64,000 nucleotides of DNA, taken from Yersinia kristensenii. Its GTDB lineage: Bacteria; Pseudomonadota; Gammaproteobacteria; Enterobacterales; Enterobacteriaceae. Positions 1-9,294 of the stretch are shown in pieces; the first letter of the stretch is position 1; each line of letters begins with the position of its first letter. The stretch is from positions 3,348,001-3,412,000 of the forward strand of contig NZ_UHIY01000001.1 of assembly GCF_900460525.1 (NCBI RefSeq), read 5' to 3'. The position numbers and the translations under genes were made by a program. The notes under the pieces were generated by a model. The model was not told the DNA's origin and did no database searches. It saw only the letters and a program-made list of their open reading frames with translations.

Positions 1-390
1 CCAGGCAAGGCCATTTTGCGTATGATTTAATGGAAAATCACTATTATCATCGGTAGCGTCTTTTTTCAGCATCAGATGTGAGAAACCGAGTAATAAGCTT
101 TAAGTTCAGAAAAACTGACCACCTGAGCCAGAATTAAGTGATTTGGCGATATCTTGTTACCCAACGATTAGGCTTAGCCCCATAATGAAATTCTCAGACC
201 TATCCTAAAAATTGTGTAAATGCCTATCTCGCCGCTAAGATTTAGGTTAGAAACTATCAATCTCTGCTTAATAACCAAAGGTTCTGATGAATAATTTCAG
301 ATTAGAATGTGACTTAATTTGCGTGAAAAATTGGCAGTGTCAATGCTGGTTAAAATCAACCCTGAAAAATCAAAGGGCTGACGCTACGCC
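1..390. other. Non-coding left edge, possible IS remnant
   Basis: No convincing gene is visible before the diguanylate cyclase. The motif TGTGTAAATGCC near position 210 resembles the terminal inverted repeat of IS256-family (mutator) insertion sequences. No transposase reading frame accompanies it, so at most this is the decayed end of an element lying outside the window. Confidence 0.25.
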
Positions 391-1509
391 ATGAGTGAAT
401 TAGATTCTTTGTTAATGTTATATCAAGATGCTTGTGTAACCTATGCCACACTCTCTATCTGTTATTTTTCCCTCAGTAAAAACAGTGCGTTTTCCTATAA
501 TGGAGAGGTTTGGAAACGTATTCTTTTTGGTCTGGTCTCGGGGCTGGTTTCACTTTACCTCAATCAAGATAAATGGATTATTTCTGGCTCTTTCTTCTAC
601 AGTTTCGAGTTGATCCCCATTATTTTGGTTACATTTTATGGCGGTTGGCTAAGCGGCTTAACTGCACTGGTGATAAATTTTACGTTTACCGGTTGGGCCA
701 CTTTAGACAACCTATTAATAGCAATCGTTTTTATTCCACTCTTGTTCTCCAAAGTATGGGAGAACAAGAGTAATCGTATTTTTTATATCACTATTATCTT
801 AATCGCTGTTTATCGAATTTTTACTGCGACTTTATTGGCTCCCAATACACATACTTTGACACAGGTTGTGGTGTATCAATTGTGTTCTGCTCTTTGTTTA
901 GCTATTTGTTATCACGCACTAAACTTTAAAGAACGACATATTTATGCTTACTTTGCGATGAAGAGTCGGGCTAATATCGACAAACTAACCCAGTTGAACA
1001 ACCGGGCAAGTGTTGAATATCGGCTGGCGACCATTCATAGCACTCGGCAGGCATGTGGTTTATTGATTTTGGATCTCGACCATTTTAAATTGGTTAACGA
1101 TACCTACGGCCATGATGGGGGAGACATTCTGTTAACTGAGGTTGGCAGGTTATTGATGTCAGTAACTAGAGATGAGGATTTTGTGGGGCGTTACGGTGGT
1201 GAAGAATTTATTATTATTACACATAGCCATGACCCACAAACTATTAAAGCAGTAGCCGAGCGAATTCGGCAGTGTGTTGAAAACTTAGAAGTACAATTAG
1301 CCGATGGACGAAAAATTAAGGCGACAACCTCAATAGGGGCGTCTCTGTATTTACCTGGAATGTCGATGTTAAAAGCATTGAAAATGACCGATGAAGCGTT
1401 GTATCAGGCCAAGGGGCAAGGTCGGAATCGGGTGGTTTATAGCCGATTAATGCCATTTTCTCCATTGGGTGATCGTATAGTGAAAGACCGGCGTCGACGC
1501 TCTTTTTAA
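391..1509 (+). CDS. Membrane-anchored diguanylate cyclase (GGDEF)
   Basis: A 372-residue protein predicted to make cyclic di-GMP from two GTP at the inner membrane. Residues 1-180 hold about five or six hydrophobic segments, resembling a membrane sensor module. Residues 196-352 form a GGDEF domain: DKLTQLNNR at 197-205, the metal-binding DLDHFK at 228-233 and an intact GGEEF signature at 269-273. RDED at 260-263 lies five residues before GGEEF, the right place for an RxxD inhibitory site, so product feedback inhibition is expected. There is no EAL domain. The ligand of the membrane part is unknown. The ribosome-binding site is weak, so the start is only moderately certain. The gene stands alone. 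Confidence 0.9.
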   Translation: MSELDSLLMLYQDACVTYATLSICYFSLSKNSAFSYNGEVWKRILFGLVSGLVSLYLNQDKWIISGSFFYSFELIPIILVTFYGGWLSGLTALVINFTFTGWATLDNLLIAIVFIPLLFSKVWENKSNRIFYITIILIAVYRIFTATLLAPNTHTLTQVVVYQLCSALCLAICYHALNFKERHIYAYFAMKSRANIDKLTQLNNRASVEYRLATIHSTRQACGLLILDLDHFKLVNDTYGHDGGDILLTEVGRLLMSVTRDEDFVGRYGGEEFIIITHSHDPQTIKAVAERIRQCVENLEVQLADGRKIKATTSIGASLYLPGMSMLKALKMTDEALYQAKGQGRNRVVYSRLMPFSPLGDRIVKDRRRRSF

Positions 1510-1539
1510 TCAACAGATCCCGGTATGTGAGCCAAAGAA

Positions 1540-1567
1540 AAAGGCCCTGACTTTCGTCAGAGCCTTT
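1540..1567 (-). terminator. Rho-independent terminator of the first tRNA-Ser gene
   Basis: The hairpin pairs AAAGGC-n-CTGAC with GTCAG-n-GCCTTT around a TTTC loop. On the minus strand a T-rich run follows, so it should end the tRNA-Ser transcript. It also lies just past the diguanylate cyclase stop codon and may act in both directions. Confidence 0.7.
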
Positions 1568-1577
1568 CGCTCGAATA

Positions 1578-1667
1578 TGGCGGTGAGAGAGGGGTTCGAA
1601 CCCTCGATACACTTACGCGTATACACACTTTCCAGGCGTGCTCCTTCAGCCACTCAGACACCTCACC
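1578..1667 (-). tRNA. tRNA-Ser (anticodon GGA), copy 1
   Basis: Read on the minus strand, the gene begins GGTGAGG and ends with an encoded CCA. It has the long variable arm typical of class II serine tRNAs and the anticodon loop CTGGAAA, anticodon GGA. The T-loop GGTTCGAACC is standard. It decodes UCC/UCU. The last acceptor-stem pair is a G-U wobble where copy 2 has G-C. The variable arm differs from copy 2 by paired changes. Confidence 0.97.
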
Positions 1668-1806
1668 GTTTGTTACCGCGCTATGCACTGCAACGGGGCG
1701 GTACTATAGTGAGCGGCAGACAGATGGTCAAGCAGTATTTACCTGTCGCTTATCATCTGGTTATTCCGCGCGCATATAGGGTGAATCACAAACAAATTAT
1801 GTTTGT

Positions 1807-2691
1807 TTAATGCCAATATCTTGCCGCGGCAGGGGAGTCGACCATCACATAATCTGCTCCCAGATATTCAGCTATTTGGTAGTCTTCATTCGAATTTATA
1901 CCTATCAGCAGTATTTTAGTACTGTGGTTCCGCTTAAAGCAGGTCATGGCTTGTGGGCTCCAAACTAATTGCGCTCGTGATGTGCCTCTGCCGAGGGTGA
2001 ATTTCTCAACGACTTTCACATCGCGCCTTAATTCGAAAGCATGATATTTATCTGAGTGACTACTCAATTGTTTGCTGTGGTTTTTAGGCATTTTACAGTC
2101 ATTTGCCATAACGGCATTGGCGAGAATTTTTCGGGTCAAATTCCGTGTCTCAAATTTATTCAACTCCTTGGGTAACGCATCCAGATATTCTGTTTGGGTA
2201 GAATAAAATCTTACTCTTTCACTGGATTCTGTTTCTTTTATTATTTTTCCAAGTATTGCAGCAATAACCTTTGGATTAGCATCGGGTGATTTAATATCAA
2301 GGAAAAATTCCGTATGAGGATAAGACAGAATTACTTGTTGCAATGAGGGTATTTTTACTCCTCGGCCACGGAAGATATACTGGTCTTGGAGTTTATAGTG
2401 ATAAGCAGCATCTAATAATGTTAACTGTTGCCAAGTATAGCTTGATACTGGCCCACTACCGTTAGTCAGAGTATTAAGATCACTGGGGCGATATAATACG
2501 GGAACCTCATCTTTAGTCAGTTGAATACTGAGCCAGATAACGTTGGCTTCATTTTCTATCGCCTTTTCAATGGCCTGTCGAGTATTTTCTGGGTAATCAG
2601 CGGTACCCCCTCGATGAGCGACTATCAAGGGGGAGGCCAATGAATTTTGCAGATAAAATAGAAGTGATAATAAAAGAAAAGATATTTTCAT
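1807..2691 (-). CDS. Exported GDPD-like (glycerophosphodiester phosphodiesterase fold) protein, degenerate active site
   Basis: A 294-residue protein starting MKISFLLLS, with an AAGGG ribosome-binding site in front and a clear signal peptide ending near NSLA. The mature protein opens with VAHRGG and ENT, the first active-site block of the GDPD family, and later has FFLDIK. The rest of the expected metal site is missing. Where GlpQ-type enzymes have E-x-D followed by HD, this protein reads WLSIQLTKDEVPVLYRP, so Glu, Asp and His-Asp are replaced. It may be a pseudoenzyme or act on an unusual substrate. It lies between two tRNA-Ser(GGA) genes on the same strand. Confidence 0.75.
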   Translation of the reverse strand: MKISFLLLSLLFYLQNSLASPLIVAHRGGTADYPENTRQAIEKAIENEANVIWLSIQLTKDEVPVLYRPSDLNTLTNGSGPVSSYTWQQLTLLDAAYHYKLQDQYIFRGRGVKIPSLQQVILSYPHTEFFLDIKSPDANPKVIAAILGKIIKETESSERVRFYSTQTEYLDALPKELNKFETRNLTRKILANAVMANDCKMPKNHSKQLSSHSDKYHAFELRRDVKVVEKFTLGRGTSRAQLVWSPQAMTCFKRNHSTKILLIGINSNEDYQIAEYLGADYVMVDSPAAARYWH

Positions 2692-2910
2692 ATTGTATGC
2701 CCTTGTGGTGTATATCTCAGAGTCGAAATACTCAACACGTTGTAACATGTGATGATAAAGGGCAGCATAATCAATTAATGATAAACGCTATTTGTCATTG
2801 CTGGGTGGCTTATTGTTTTATCTTAATATGGATTTAACACAGTGATGAGGTTAGTACTGCCGTACGCTAGAATGCTTGGAAAGCAGTACATTATAAATAG
2901 CAGAAATGAA

Positions 2911-2937
2911 AAAAGCCCACGAATCTCATGGGCTTTT
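2911..2937 (-). terminator. Terminator of tRNA-Ser copy 2
   Basis: A 9-bp stem AAAAGCCCA/TGGGCTTTT surrounds a 9-nt loop. On the minus strand it is followed by T-rich sequence, just downstream of the second tRNA-Ser. Confidence 0.75.
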
Positions 2938-2947
2938 CACTTTAATA

Positions 2948-3037
2948 TGGCGGTGAGGGAGGGGTTCGAACCCTCGATACGCTTACACGTATACACACTT
3001 TCCAGGCGTGCTCCTTCAGCCACTCAGACACCTCACC
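2948..3037 (-). tRNA. tRNA-Ser (anticodon GGA), copy 2
   Basis: It has the same size and anticodon (GGA) as the copy at 1578-1667, an encoded CCA end, a perfect 7-bp acceptor stem GGTGAGG/CCTCACC and a class II variable arm. Both copies lie on the minus strand with the GDPD-like gene between them. Their few differences keep base pairing intact, so both look functional. Confidence 0.97.
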
Positions 3038-3256
3038 GTGTTACTTCTCTACTGTCATCCGCCGCGTTTACGTGGTCGACCGGCGTAATGTAGGCAAAAG
3101 TGTGCCCAGCGTCAACCCTCTTATGCATGCTTTGTTACTGTTTAGCGAAAGTTCCCGCAGTTTGCTGATTTCATCGGCATTTCGTGCGAGTAGCACTTGC
3201 ATCTGCGCGTTAATCGCGGAAGTCTATTCAGTACTTTCGTAAGGAGCTGGCAAGTA

Positions 3257-4198
3257 ATGAATATTATTTTTTACCATCCATTCTTTGATGCAAAACAGTG
3301 GTTGTCAGGGCTACAGTCGCGTTTACCTACAGCGAATATCCGGCAATGGCGGCGTGGTGACACGCAATCTGCGGATTATGCGCTGGTTTGGCAGCCGCCT
3401 CAGGAAATGCTTGCCAGCCGTGTTGAATTGAAAGGGATTTTTGCTTTGGGTGCGGGGGTGGATGCTATCTTGGATCAAGAGCGGCGTCATCCTGGGACAT
3501 TACCTGCTGGAGTGCCGTTGGTTCGGTTGGAAGATGCCGGAATGTCGTTGCAGATGCAGGAATATGTGGTTGCGACGGTATTACGCTATTTTCGCCGCAT
3601 GGATGAATATCAACTGCAACAACAGCAGAAACTGTGGCAACCACTGGAGCCGCATCAGCACGATAAATTCACGATAGGTATCCTGGGCGCAGGCGTGTTA
3701 GGGAAAAGTGTTGCTCACAAATTGGTCGAGTTTGGTTTTACCGTTCGTTGTTGGAGCCGCACACCCAAAAATATTGATGGTGTTACCAGCTTTGCCGGTC
3801 AAGAAAAATTGCCAGCATTCATTAAAGGGACACAATTGCTGATTAACCTGTTGCCTAATACCCCAGAGACTGCCGGTATCCTTAATCAGTCACTCTTTTC
3901 ACAATTAAATGCCAATGCATATATCATCAATATTGCTCGGGGAGCGCATTTGTTAGAGCGAGATTTATTAGCTGCAATGAGTACGGGTCAAATAGCCGCC
4001 GCAACATTAGATGTGTTTGCTGAAGAGCCTTTGCCTTCGATGCACCCTTTCTGGAGCCATCCTCGGATTACTATTACCCCACATATTGCTGCTATCACTT
4101 TACCAGACGTGGCAATGGATCAGGTGGTTGCCAATATCCAGAGCCTCGAAGCGGGAAGGGAACCGGTTGGATTAGTTGATGTGAGCCGAGGTTATTGA
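3257..4198 (+). CDS. ghrA: Glyoxylate/hydroxypyruvate reductase A
   Basis: A 313-residue cytoplasmic D-2-hydroxyacid dehydrogenase that reduces glyoxylate to glycolate and hydroxypyruvate to glycerate with NADPH. The Rossmann motif GILGAGVLG lies near residue 140. The family signature continues through NLLPNTPET and NIARGAHLL, to the Glu of the FAEEPLP segment and the catalytic His in TPHIAA. Length matches E. coli GhrA (312). The start MNIIFYHPFF was chosen because AAGGAG lies 10 bases upstream and matches the family N-terminus. An open frame runs further upstream without support. It is followed by ycdX and ycdY, as in E. coli. Confidence 0.95.
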   Translation: MNIIFYHPFFDAKQWLSGLQSRLPTANIRQWRRGDTQSADYALVWQPPQEMLASRVELKGIFALGAGVDAILDQERRHPGTLPAGVPLVRLEDAGMSLQMQEYVVATVLRYFRRMDEYQLQQQQKLWQPLEPHQHDKFTIGILGAGVLGKSVAHKLVEFGFTVRCWSRTPKNIDGVTSFAGQEKLPAFIKGTQLLINLLPNTPETAGILNQSLFSQLNANAYIINIARGAHLLERDLLAAMSTGQIAAATLDVFAEEPLPSMHPFWSHPRITITPHIAAITLPDVAMDQVVANIQSLEAGREPVGLVDVSRGY

Positions 4199-4343
4199 TT
4201 TAAGCATTTCCACAGCTTGATGGGGTTAACAATAGCTGGCAAGGTTTTAGCGCTGCTGATGAGAAGAATTCCTGCTATCATTAGCGGACTATGCTTTGCC
4301 TGCAAAAAAGCTATCCCGCCTCAAAAGACTTTGTGGAGTAGTC

Positions 4344-5081
4344 ATGTATCCTGTTGATTTACATATGCATACCATTGCCAGCACCCATGCTTACAGTACC
4401 CTGCACGATTATATCGCCGAAGCTAAGCTAAAAAATATCAAACTGTTCGCCATTACTGACCATGGCCCAGATATGGCTGATGCTCCCCATTATTGGCACT
4501 TTATGAACATGCAAGTATGGCCGAGGCTGGTTGATGGCGTAGGGATTTTGCGTGGTATTGAAGCCAATATTAAAAATTTGGCAGGTGACATCGATTGTAC
4601 TGGCCCGATGCTTGATGCTATCGATTTGTTGATCGCCGGTTTCCATGAGCCAGTGTTCCCGCCGCAAGATAGAATGGCTAATACCCAAGCGATGATAGCC
4701 ACTATGGCGCAGGGGAATGTGCATATCATTAGCCACCCGGGGAATCCTAAGTATCCAGTTGATATTAAAGCGATTTCCGAAGCTGCAGCACATTACAATG
4801 TTGCGCTAGAATTGAACAACTCATCATTTACACATTCACGTAAGGGGAGCGAAGCGAATTGCCGGGCAATTGCTGAAGCGGTGCGGGATGCGGGTGGATG
4901 GCTAGCCTTGGGATCGGATTCCCATATTGCTTATTCACTGGGGATTTTTGAGCATTGTGAGCGCATTATTGCTGAAGTGGATTTTCCGCAAGAGCGTATC
5001 TTAAATGTTAGCCCACGGCGCTTACTGAATTACCTCGAGCAGCGTGGTCGCCCACCGATACCCGAGTTAGCCGATCTGTGA
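4344..5081 (+). CDS. ycdX: PHP-family phosphatase YcdX
   Basis: A 245-residue protein, the same length as E. coli YcdX, a trinuclear-zinc PHP-domain phosphatase. The metal-binding HxH is in the first line ([10 protein letters not shown]). Further ligands are seen in ITDHGPD, GFHEPVF, ISHPGNP and the C-terminal GSDSH. The start MYPVDLHMH was chosen by family alignment and a GGAG site 6 bases upstream. The gene lies between ghrA and the TorD-like chaperone gene ycdY, the E. coli order; YcdY has been reported to help load zinc into YcdX. The physiological substrate is not clear from sequence. Confidence 0.93.
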   Translation: MYPVDLHMHTIASTHAYSTLHDYIAEAKLKNIKLFAITDHGPDMADAPHYWHFMNMQVWPRLVDGVGILRGIEANIKNLAGDIDCTGPMLDAIDLLIAGFHEPVFPPQDRMANTQAMIATMAQGNVHIISHPGNPKYPVDIKAISEAAAHYNVALELNNSSFTHSRKGSEANCRAIAEAVRDAGGWLALGSDSHIAYSLGIFEHCERIIAEVDFPQERILNVSPRRLLNYLEQRGRPPIPELADL

Positions 5082-5085
5082 TTTT

Positions 5086-5102
5086 TTGTGACACTGTCAC
5101 AA
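5086..5102. promoter_or_regulatory. Perfect dyad upstream of ycdY, possible operator
   Basis: The 17-bp perfect palindrome TTGTGACACTGTCACAA lies between the ycdX stop and the ycdY start. It contains TGTGA-N5-TCACA, one base short of the CRP spacing of 6. It could bind a dimeric regulator. The cognate protein cannot be named. Confidence 0.4.
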
Positions 5103-5153
5103 CTTTAATTTCAAAAAATAAGTTAAAAATACATAAGAAACAGGATGTTAAAA

Positions 5154-5714
5154 ATGAACGATTTTTCTCTGATGTGTCGCATCTTGGGATCACTTTTTTA
5201 TCGCCCGCCTCAAGACCCACTGTTGGAGCCTCTTTTTACCTTGATAAGCCAGGGAAAATTGGAGCAGCATTGGCCGCTAGAACAAAGTGAGTTACTGGCG
5301 CGTTTGCAACAAGATTATCAGCCCGAAGCTCTGGTTGCTGATTATAACGCTCTGTTCGTTGGTGACGAACGCAGTGTTTCACCTTATGGGGCCGATTATG
5401 AAGATGCTCGCTCAGAAGCAGAAGTTAGAGCTTTTCTTCAGCAACGTGGTATGCCACTAGGTGAAGGGCCCACTGACCACTTTGGCGGTTTATTACTTGC
5501 AGCTTCCTGGCTTGAAGATCAAGCAGCTGAAGATGAAGTGGCGGCACAAATTGAACTGTTTAACGACTATTTACTGCCTTGGTGTGGCCGTTTCCTTGGC
5601 AAAGTAGAAGCTCATGCCACCAGTGGTTTTTATCGCACTTTGGCACAGTTGAGTCGCGAGGCATTACAAGCTATGTGGGATGAATTGTCAGAAAGTTGTG
5701 ACACGGAGGAGTAA
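5154..5714 (+). CDS. ycdY: TorD-family chaperone YcdY
   Basis: A 186-residue all-helical protein of the TorD/DmsD redox-enzyme-maturation chaperone family. Recognisable segments are MNDFSLMCRILGSLFYRPPQDPL, in shortened form the family N-terminus, then DYNALFVGD, the EGPTDHFGGLLLAASWLEDQ region and LPWCGRFLGKVEAHATSGFY near the C-terminus, all close to E. coli YcdY. The start was set at the ATG of MNDF because AGGA lies about 9 bases upstream; an ATG nine bases earlier would overlap that site. It is 72 bases after ycdX, with a dyad in the gap. It probably assists YcdX folding or metal loading. Confidence 0.92.
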   Translation: MNDFSLMCRILGSLFYRPPQDPLLEPLFTLISQGKLEQHWPLEQSELLARLQQDYQPEALVADYNALFVGDERSVSPYGADYEDARSEAEVRAFLQQRGMPLGEGPTDHFGGLLLAASWLEDQAAEDEVAAQIELFNDYLLPWCGRFLGKVEAHATSGFYRTLAQLSREALQAMWDELSESCDTEE

Positions 5715-5760
5715 TCTCCCCCGTCATCATCATCAATGTAAATTAAATGCTCTGTGCCAA

Positions 5761-6324
5761 TTAGTCCGTTAGTGGGATGACTAATTGGCCCGGTTTTACT
5801 TCTAAACCTTTTGCCAGTTTTTTCGCCATGGCTTCCGCTTTACTCTTTTCGCCATCCAGCACATACACGGGTTGCTGATCAAAATAAGATTTCAGTGACT
5901 GATTCAAATATGGCGTCAGTGCTTTCATCACTGAATTCATTTTCTCCGGTGTCACTTTGTAGTCTGTCAATTCCATATCTTTTAGGAAGATAGCGCCTTT
6001 TTCGCGATCAAATGTTGGCTGAGCTTTTAAGGTTAATATCATATCAGCTGTTTGCGGGCCAAGAATCGATGAAATATCCACTTTGGCATTGCCGGTTAAT
6101 GTGACTTTGCCGGGTTCAGCGCGACCAATCTGACTTTGCAATTGTGTCAAAGTGATATGTGCATCAACCAGTCCTGGGATACCAATCTGTTTTTCATAGT
6201 TATTATGTTTTTGCAGATAATCATTAACTTCTTGTTCGCTCAGGGTGTACTGAGTCAATTGGTTGCAGCCGACCAGTATCGCAGTCATCACCAGCGCCGC
6301 TGCGCCCCACATTAATTTATTCAT
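5761..6324 (-). CDS. yceB: DUF1439 lipoprotein YceB
   Basis: A 187-residue predicted lipoprotein. The signal peptide ends in the lipobox LVGC at residues 17-20, so the mature protein should start with a lipidated Cys followed by Asn-Gln, consistent with sorting to the outer membrane. The rest is a DUF1439 domain (YceB/tubular lipid-binding-like fold, function unknown) with the conserved YTLSEQEVNDYL start and DMELTDYKVTPEKM segment. Length matches E. coli YceB (186). Transcribed opposite to ycdY. It lies downstream of mdtH on the same strand, separated by 226 bases and a probable terminator. Confidence 0.9.
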   Translation of the reverse strand: MNKLMWGAAALVMTAILVGCNQLTQYTLSEQEVNDYLQKHNNYEKQIGIPGLVDAHITLTQLQSQIGRAEPGKVTLTGNAKVDISSILGPQTADMILTLKAQPTFDREKGAIFLKDMELTDYKVTPEKMNSVMKALTPYLNQSLKSYFDQQPVYVLDGEKSKAEAMAKKLAKGLEVKPGQLVIPLTD

Positions 6325-6516
6325 TAAAGCCTCGTAACAATATGTGCAACAACATTAAACAAAATGAATTTGCTTAATAGTAACCGGTTAATTTGCTGTT
6401 TTGTATTATTTACCGCGTTTGTTCAACAGCGGTTTGGGTTGGGGAATAGTGGAGCAGAGTTTAGTCATTGCCAATCAGATAACCCTGAATCCAATATTGA
6501 GTGGACAAAAGGAAGA

Positions 6517-6543
6517 CTCGCCGGAGAAGGCCGATCCGGCGAG
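6517..6543 (-). terminator. Probable terminator of mdtH
   Basis: A GC-rich hairpin CTCGCCGGA/TCCGGCGAG with a 9-nt loop lies immediately after the mdtH stop codon. A moderately T-rich run (TCTTCCTTTTG) follows on the minus strand. Confidence 0.6.
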
Positions 6544-6550
6544 AGACAGG

Positions 6551-7756
6551 CTAGCTACCACTCAACATGGCTGACTCAATACGGCGTTGATTGAATTGCC
6601 AGTACAGCCCAACGAGCGTCATTAAACCAATAATGCCAAGCAGGAACCAAGGTAATTCCGGCATTTCCAATGTTCGGCCGGTATCATACATCCAACCCCC
6701 ACCGGTATAGCCTAATGCCCCCCCCAGCGCCAGCCCAAGGCGGCTAAACCCCATATAGCTTCCCCGTGCCCGTGAATCAGCCAGTGAAGCACTCAGTGTT
6801 TCTCTGGCGGGTTCGGCAATAATTGAGCCTATATAGAAGAAGCAAATAAACATAAATAAGGTTTGCAGATGGGAAATCAGGCCCACTGGGAACAAGCTTA
6901 ATGTCATTATCAGCAAACCAAACATGAGACGCTGCTCAAGGCGAAAACGTTTCTCACTCCAACGTGCAATGGGGTACAGCAATGTCAGTGAGATTGCGGC
7001 CTCAATGGCATACATCCATTTGACGGCGGCAGGTGAACCGGCAATTTCATTGACCACAATCGGCAGCATTAGCATGACTTGTACTGATAGCATGTAATAA
7101 CCGGTCAATGTGAGTACATAGGTGACAAAACGGCGGTCACGCAGCACGCGCATTAAGCCTTCTTTCATTGGCGCGCGCACCGTCGATATTCGATAAGCCG
7201 GTAGCAACCAGAGGTTCCAGCCTGCGGCCAATATAAAGATAAATGCACCTGTCCAGCAGACAAAATGGAAGTCATATTGCAGTAGCCAACTCCCTATCAG
7301 TGCGCCGATAACCGCGCCAGCGCTGTCTTGCATCATCAACAGGGAGTAGAAACGGCCACGCTCATGAGGGCGGGTTAACTTGATAACCAAAGCCGTGCGC
7401 GGAGGGTCAAATAGGGTTCCCCCTAAGCCAGAGAGTGCGCAGGCCAACAATAATATCCAGGGTTCATCTGCCATCGCCATAAACGCGAAGCCCGCAGCGC
7501 GCATCAACATGCCAGTGACTATCATGGGTTTAGCGCCAAAACGGTCAGCGATAGCACCACCGAAGATCCCGAGCCCTTGCTGAACTAACTGCCTTAATCC
7601 TAAAGCAAGGCCAACCAGCACCGCAGCCCAACCCAATTGATCGACAAATCGGATAGAAATAAGGGGGAAAACGACGAAGAAGCCCAATACAACTAATAAG
7701 TTATCAAGCAATAAAAAGTACTTACCCAAGCTACGAGCTTGCGAGACCAAGGCCAT
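6551..7756 (-). CDS. mdtH: MFS multidrug efflux transporter MdtH
   Basis: A 401-residue inner-membrane protein with 12 predicted transmembrane segments, a major facilitator superfamily proton-coupled drug exporter. The motif A region [19 protein letters not shown] sits in the loop after the second helix near residue 72. Length and sequence match E. coli MdtH (402), which is linked to quinolone resistance on overexpression. In E. coli mdtH is also close to rimJ and yceB, as here, with mdtH and rimJ divergent across about 290 bases. No regulator lies next to it. Confidence 0.94.
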   Translation of the reverse strand: MALVSQARSLGKYFLLLDNLLVVLGFFVVFPLISIRFVDQLGWAAVLVGLALGLRQLVQQGLGIFGGAIADRFGAKPMIVTGMLMRAAGFAFMAMADEPWILLLACALSGLGGTLFDPPRTALVIKLTRPHERGRFYSLLMMQDSAGAVIGALIGSWLLQYDFHFVCWTGAFIFILAAGWNLWLLPAYRISTVRAPMKEGLMRVLRDRRFVTYVLTLTGYYMLSVQVMLMLPIVVNEIAGSPAAVKWMYAIEAAISLTLLYPIARWSEKRFRLEQRLMFGLLIMTLSLFPVGLISHLQTLFMFICFFYIGSIIAEPARETLSASLADSRARGSYMGFSRLGLALGGALGYTGGGWMYDTGRTLEMPELPWFLLGIIGLMTLVGLYWQFNQRRIESAMLSGS

Positions 7757-8045
7757 GCTTCACCGTCAGAAATCAAAAAAGAGGAAATAGAAAATACGCC
7801 CATAGTCTGTACCCAAATTGTCAGAAACGATAGAGGCTAGATTGATAATATTTTTTTATCGTCAATACGTTACCTCATAGACAATTTCATAATAAAATGC
7901 ATTTTTGCTCTTTAGTTGCGTAATTTTGCTGTATTTATGGGGGCAAAGAATACAGCTGCGGTTTTACCTGGCAGCCAGACAACAGGTATATTGAATAAAA
8001 AAATTGCTGCTAAATTAAGTGCAACGCATAGCCCAAGGGGAGCAG

Positions 8046-8630
8046 ATGTTCGGCTATCATTCAGCAACACCTAAAATACGCCTTACAACAGACCGTATGT
8101 CATTACGGCTGGTTAATGAGCGTGATGCTTATCGCATGGCGGAATATTACGCCGAAAATCAGGCGTTTCTCAAACCATGGGAGCCGGTGCGCGATCAAAG
8201 TCACTGCATGCCTTCAGGGTGGCAGGCGAGGCTCGGAATGATTATGGAGCTGCAAAAACAGGGCAGCGCTTACTATTTTATTTTGTTAGATCCAGAAGAA
8301 AAAGAAGTCCGTGGGGTGGCGAATTTTAGCAATGTGCTGCGCGGTTCTTTTCATGCCTGTTTTCTCGGTTATTCATTAGGCGAACGCTGGCAGGGTCAGG
8401 GGCTGATGTTTGAAGCTCTGCAACCCTTGATTCGTTATATGCAGCGGCAAGAGCGAATGCACCGTATCATGGCTAACTATATGCCGCATAATCATCGCAG
8501 CGGTAACTTGCTTGAACGGCTTGGATTTGAACGCGAAGGCTACGCCAAAGACTACTTACTGATTGACGGTCAATGGCGCGATCATGTGCTAACGGCTTTG
8601 ACTAACCAAGAATGGACGCCAACTCGCTGA
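8046..8630 (+). CDS. rimJ: Ribosomal protein S5 alanine N-acetyltransferase RimJ
   Basis: A 194-residue GNAT-family enzyme that acetylates the N-terminal alanine of ribosomal protein S5 with acetyl-Co[21 protein letters not shown] in the first third and the acetyl-CoA-binding [14 protein letters not shown] segment are typical of RimJ. Length equals E. coli RimJ (194). The start MFGYHS was chosen over an upstream ATG because AAGGGGAG lies just in front and E. coli RimJ begins MFGY. It is followed by yceH after 7 bases, so the two are probably cotranscribed, with yceM and murJ next. Confidence 0.95.
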   Translation: MFGYHSATPKIRLTTDRMSLRLVNERDAYRMAEYYAENQAFLKPWEPVRDQSHCMPSGWQARLGMIMELQKQGSAYYFILLDPEEKEVRGVANFSNVLRGSFHACFLGYSLGERWQGQGLMFEALQPLIRYMQRQERMHRIMANYMPHNHRSGNLLERLGFEREGYAKDYLLIDGQWRDHVLTALTNQEWTPTR

Positions 8631-8637
8631 GGTCAGG

Positions 8638-9279
8638 ATGAAACACAGTTTAAATGCACAAGAAGCCAGAGTGATTGGCTGTTTGCTGGAGAAACAAGTG
8701 ACAACGCCGGAGCAATATCCGATGTCACTTAATGGCGTGACCATCGCCTGTAATCAGAAAACCAACCGTGAACCGGTGATGGAGTTATCTGAATCAGAAG
8801 TGCAACAAACGCTCGATTTCTTGCTAAAAAAACACCTTATCCGCACTCAAAGTGGCAATCGGGTGATGAAATATGAGCACCGTTTTTGCAATTCTGAGTT
8901 TGGCAATCTTAAGTTCTCTCCTGCTGAATTTGCTGTCATTACCACACTATTATTGCGCGGCGCGCAGACTCCGGGGGAGTTGCGCACTCGCACCAGCCGG
9001 CTGTATGAGTTTGCGGATGTCGCTGAAACAGAACAGGTTCTCACTCAGTTATCCTTACGCGAAGATGGGCCATTTGTGGTGCGCTTAGCTCGTGAACCCG
9101 GGAAACGAGAAAGTCGCTTTATGCATCTATTCAGTGGTGATGTTGCGCCAACCTCCTCGGCAGAAGAAAGTGCGCCAGAGGGGGATAGTGCCCTTGAAGC
9201 CCGAGTTGCTCAGCTGGAGCAGCAAGTTATTGCGCTGACTCGCCGCTTAGACGAAGTGTTGATACAACTGGACGATTAA
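8638..9279 (+). CDS. yceH: DUF480 protein YceH
   Basis: A 213-residue cytoplasmic protein of the UPF0502/DUF480 family, made of two winged-helix-like domains, function not established. Residues 1-90 carry the conserved [12 protein letters not shown] and QYPMSLN segments, and residues 95-170 the second domain with [15 protein letters not shown]. The C-terminus is a short coiled coil ([24 protein letters not shown]). Length matches E. coli YceH (215). It starts 7 bases after rimJ and is 15 bases from yceM, which suggests a rimJ-yceH-yceM operon. A DNA-binding role is possible from the fold but unproven. Confidence 0.92.
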   Translation: MKHSLNAQEARVIGCLLEKQVTTPEQYPMSLNGVTIACNQKTNREPVMELSESEVQQTLDFLLKKHLIRTQSGNRVMKYEHRFCNSEFGNLKFSPAEFAVITTLLLRGAQTPGELRTRTSRLYEFADVAETEQVLTQLSLREDGPFVVRLAREPGKRESRFMHLFSGDVAPTSSAEESAPEGDSALEARVAQLEQQVIALTRRLDEVLIQLDD

Positions 9280-9294
9280 TTTAATAAGGGTGCT

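Noticed and set aside
1577..1810. A 77-codon frame across the first tRNA-Ser
   Set aside because: It overlaps the tRNA on the opposite strand; the sequence is explained by the tRNA. The same holds for a frame at 2842-3093 over copy 2.
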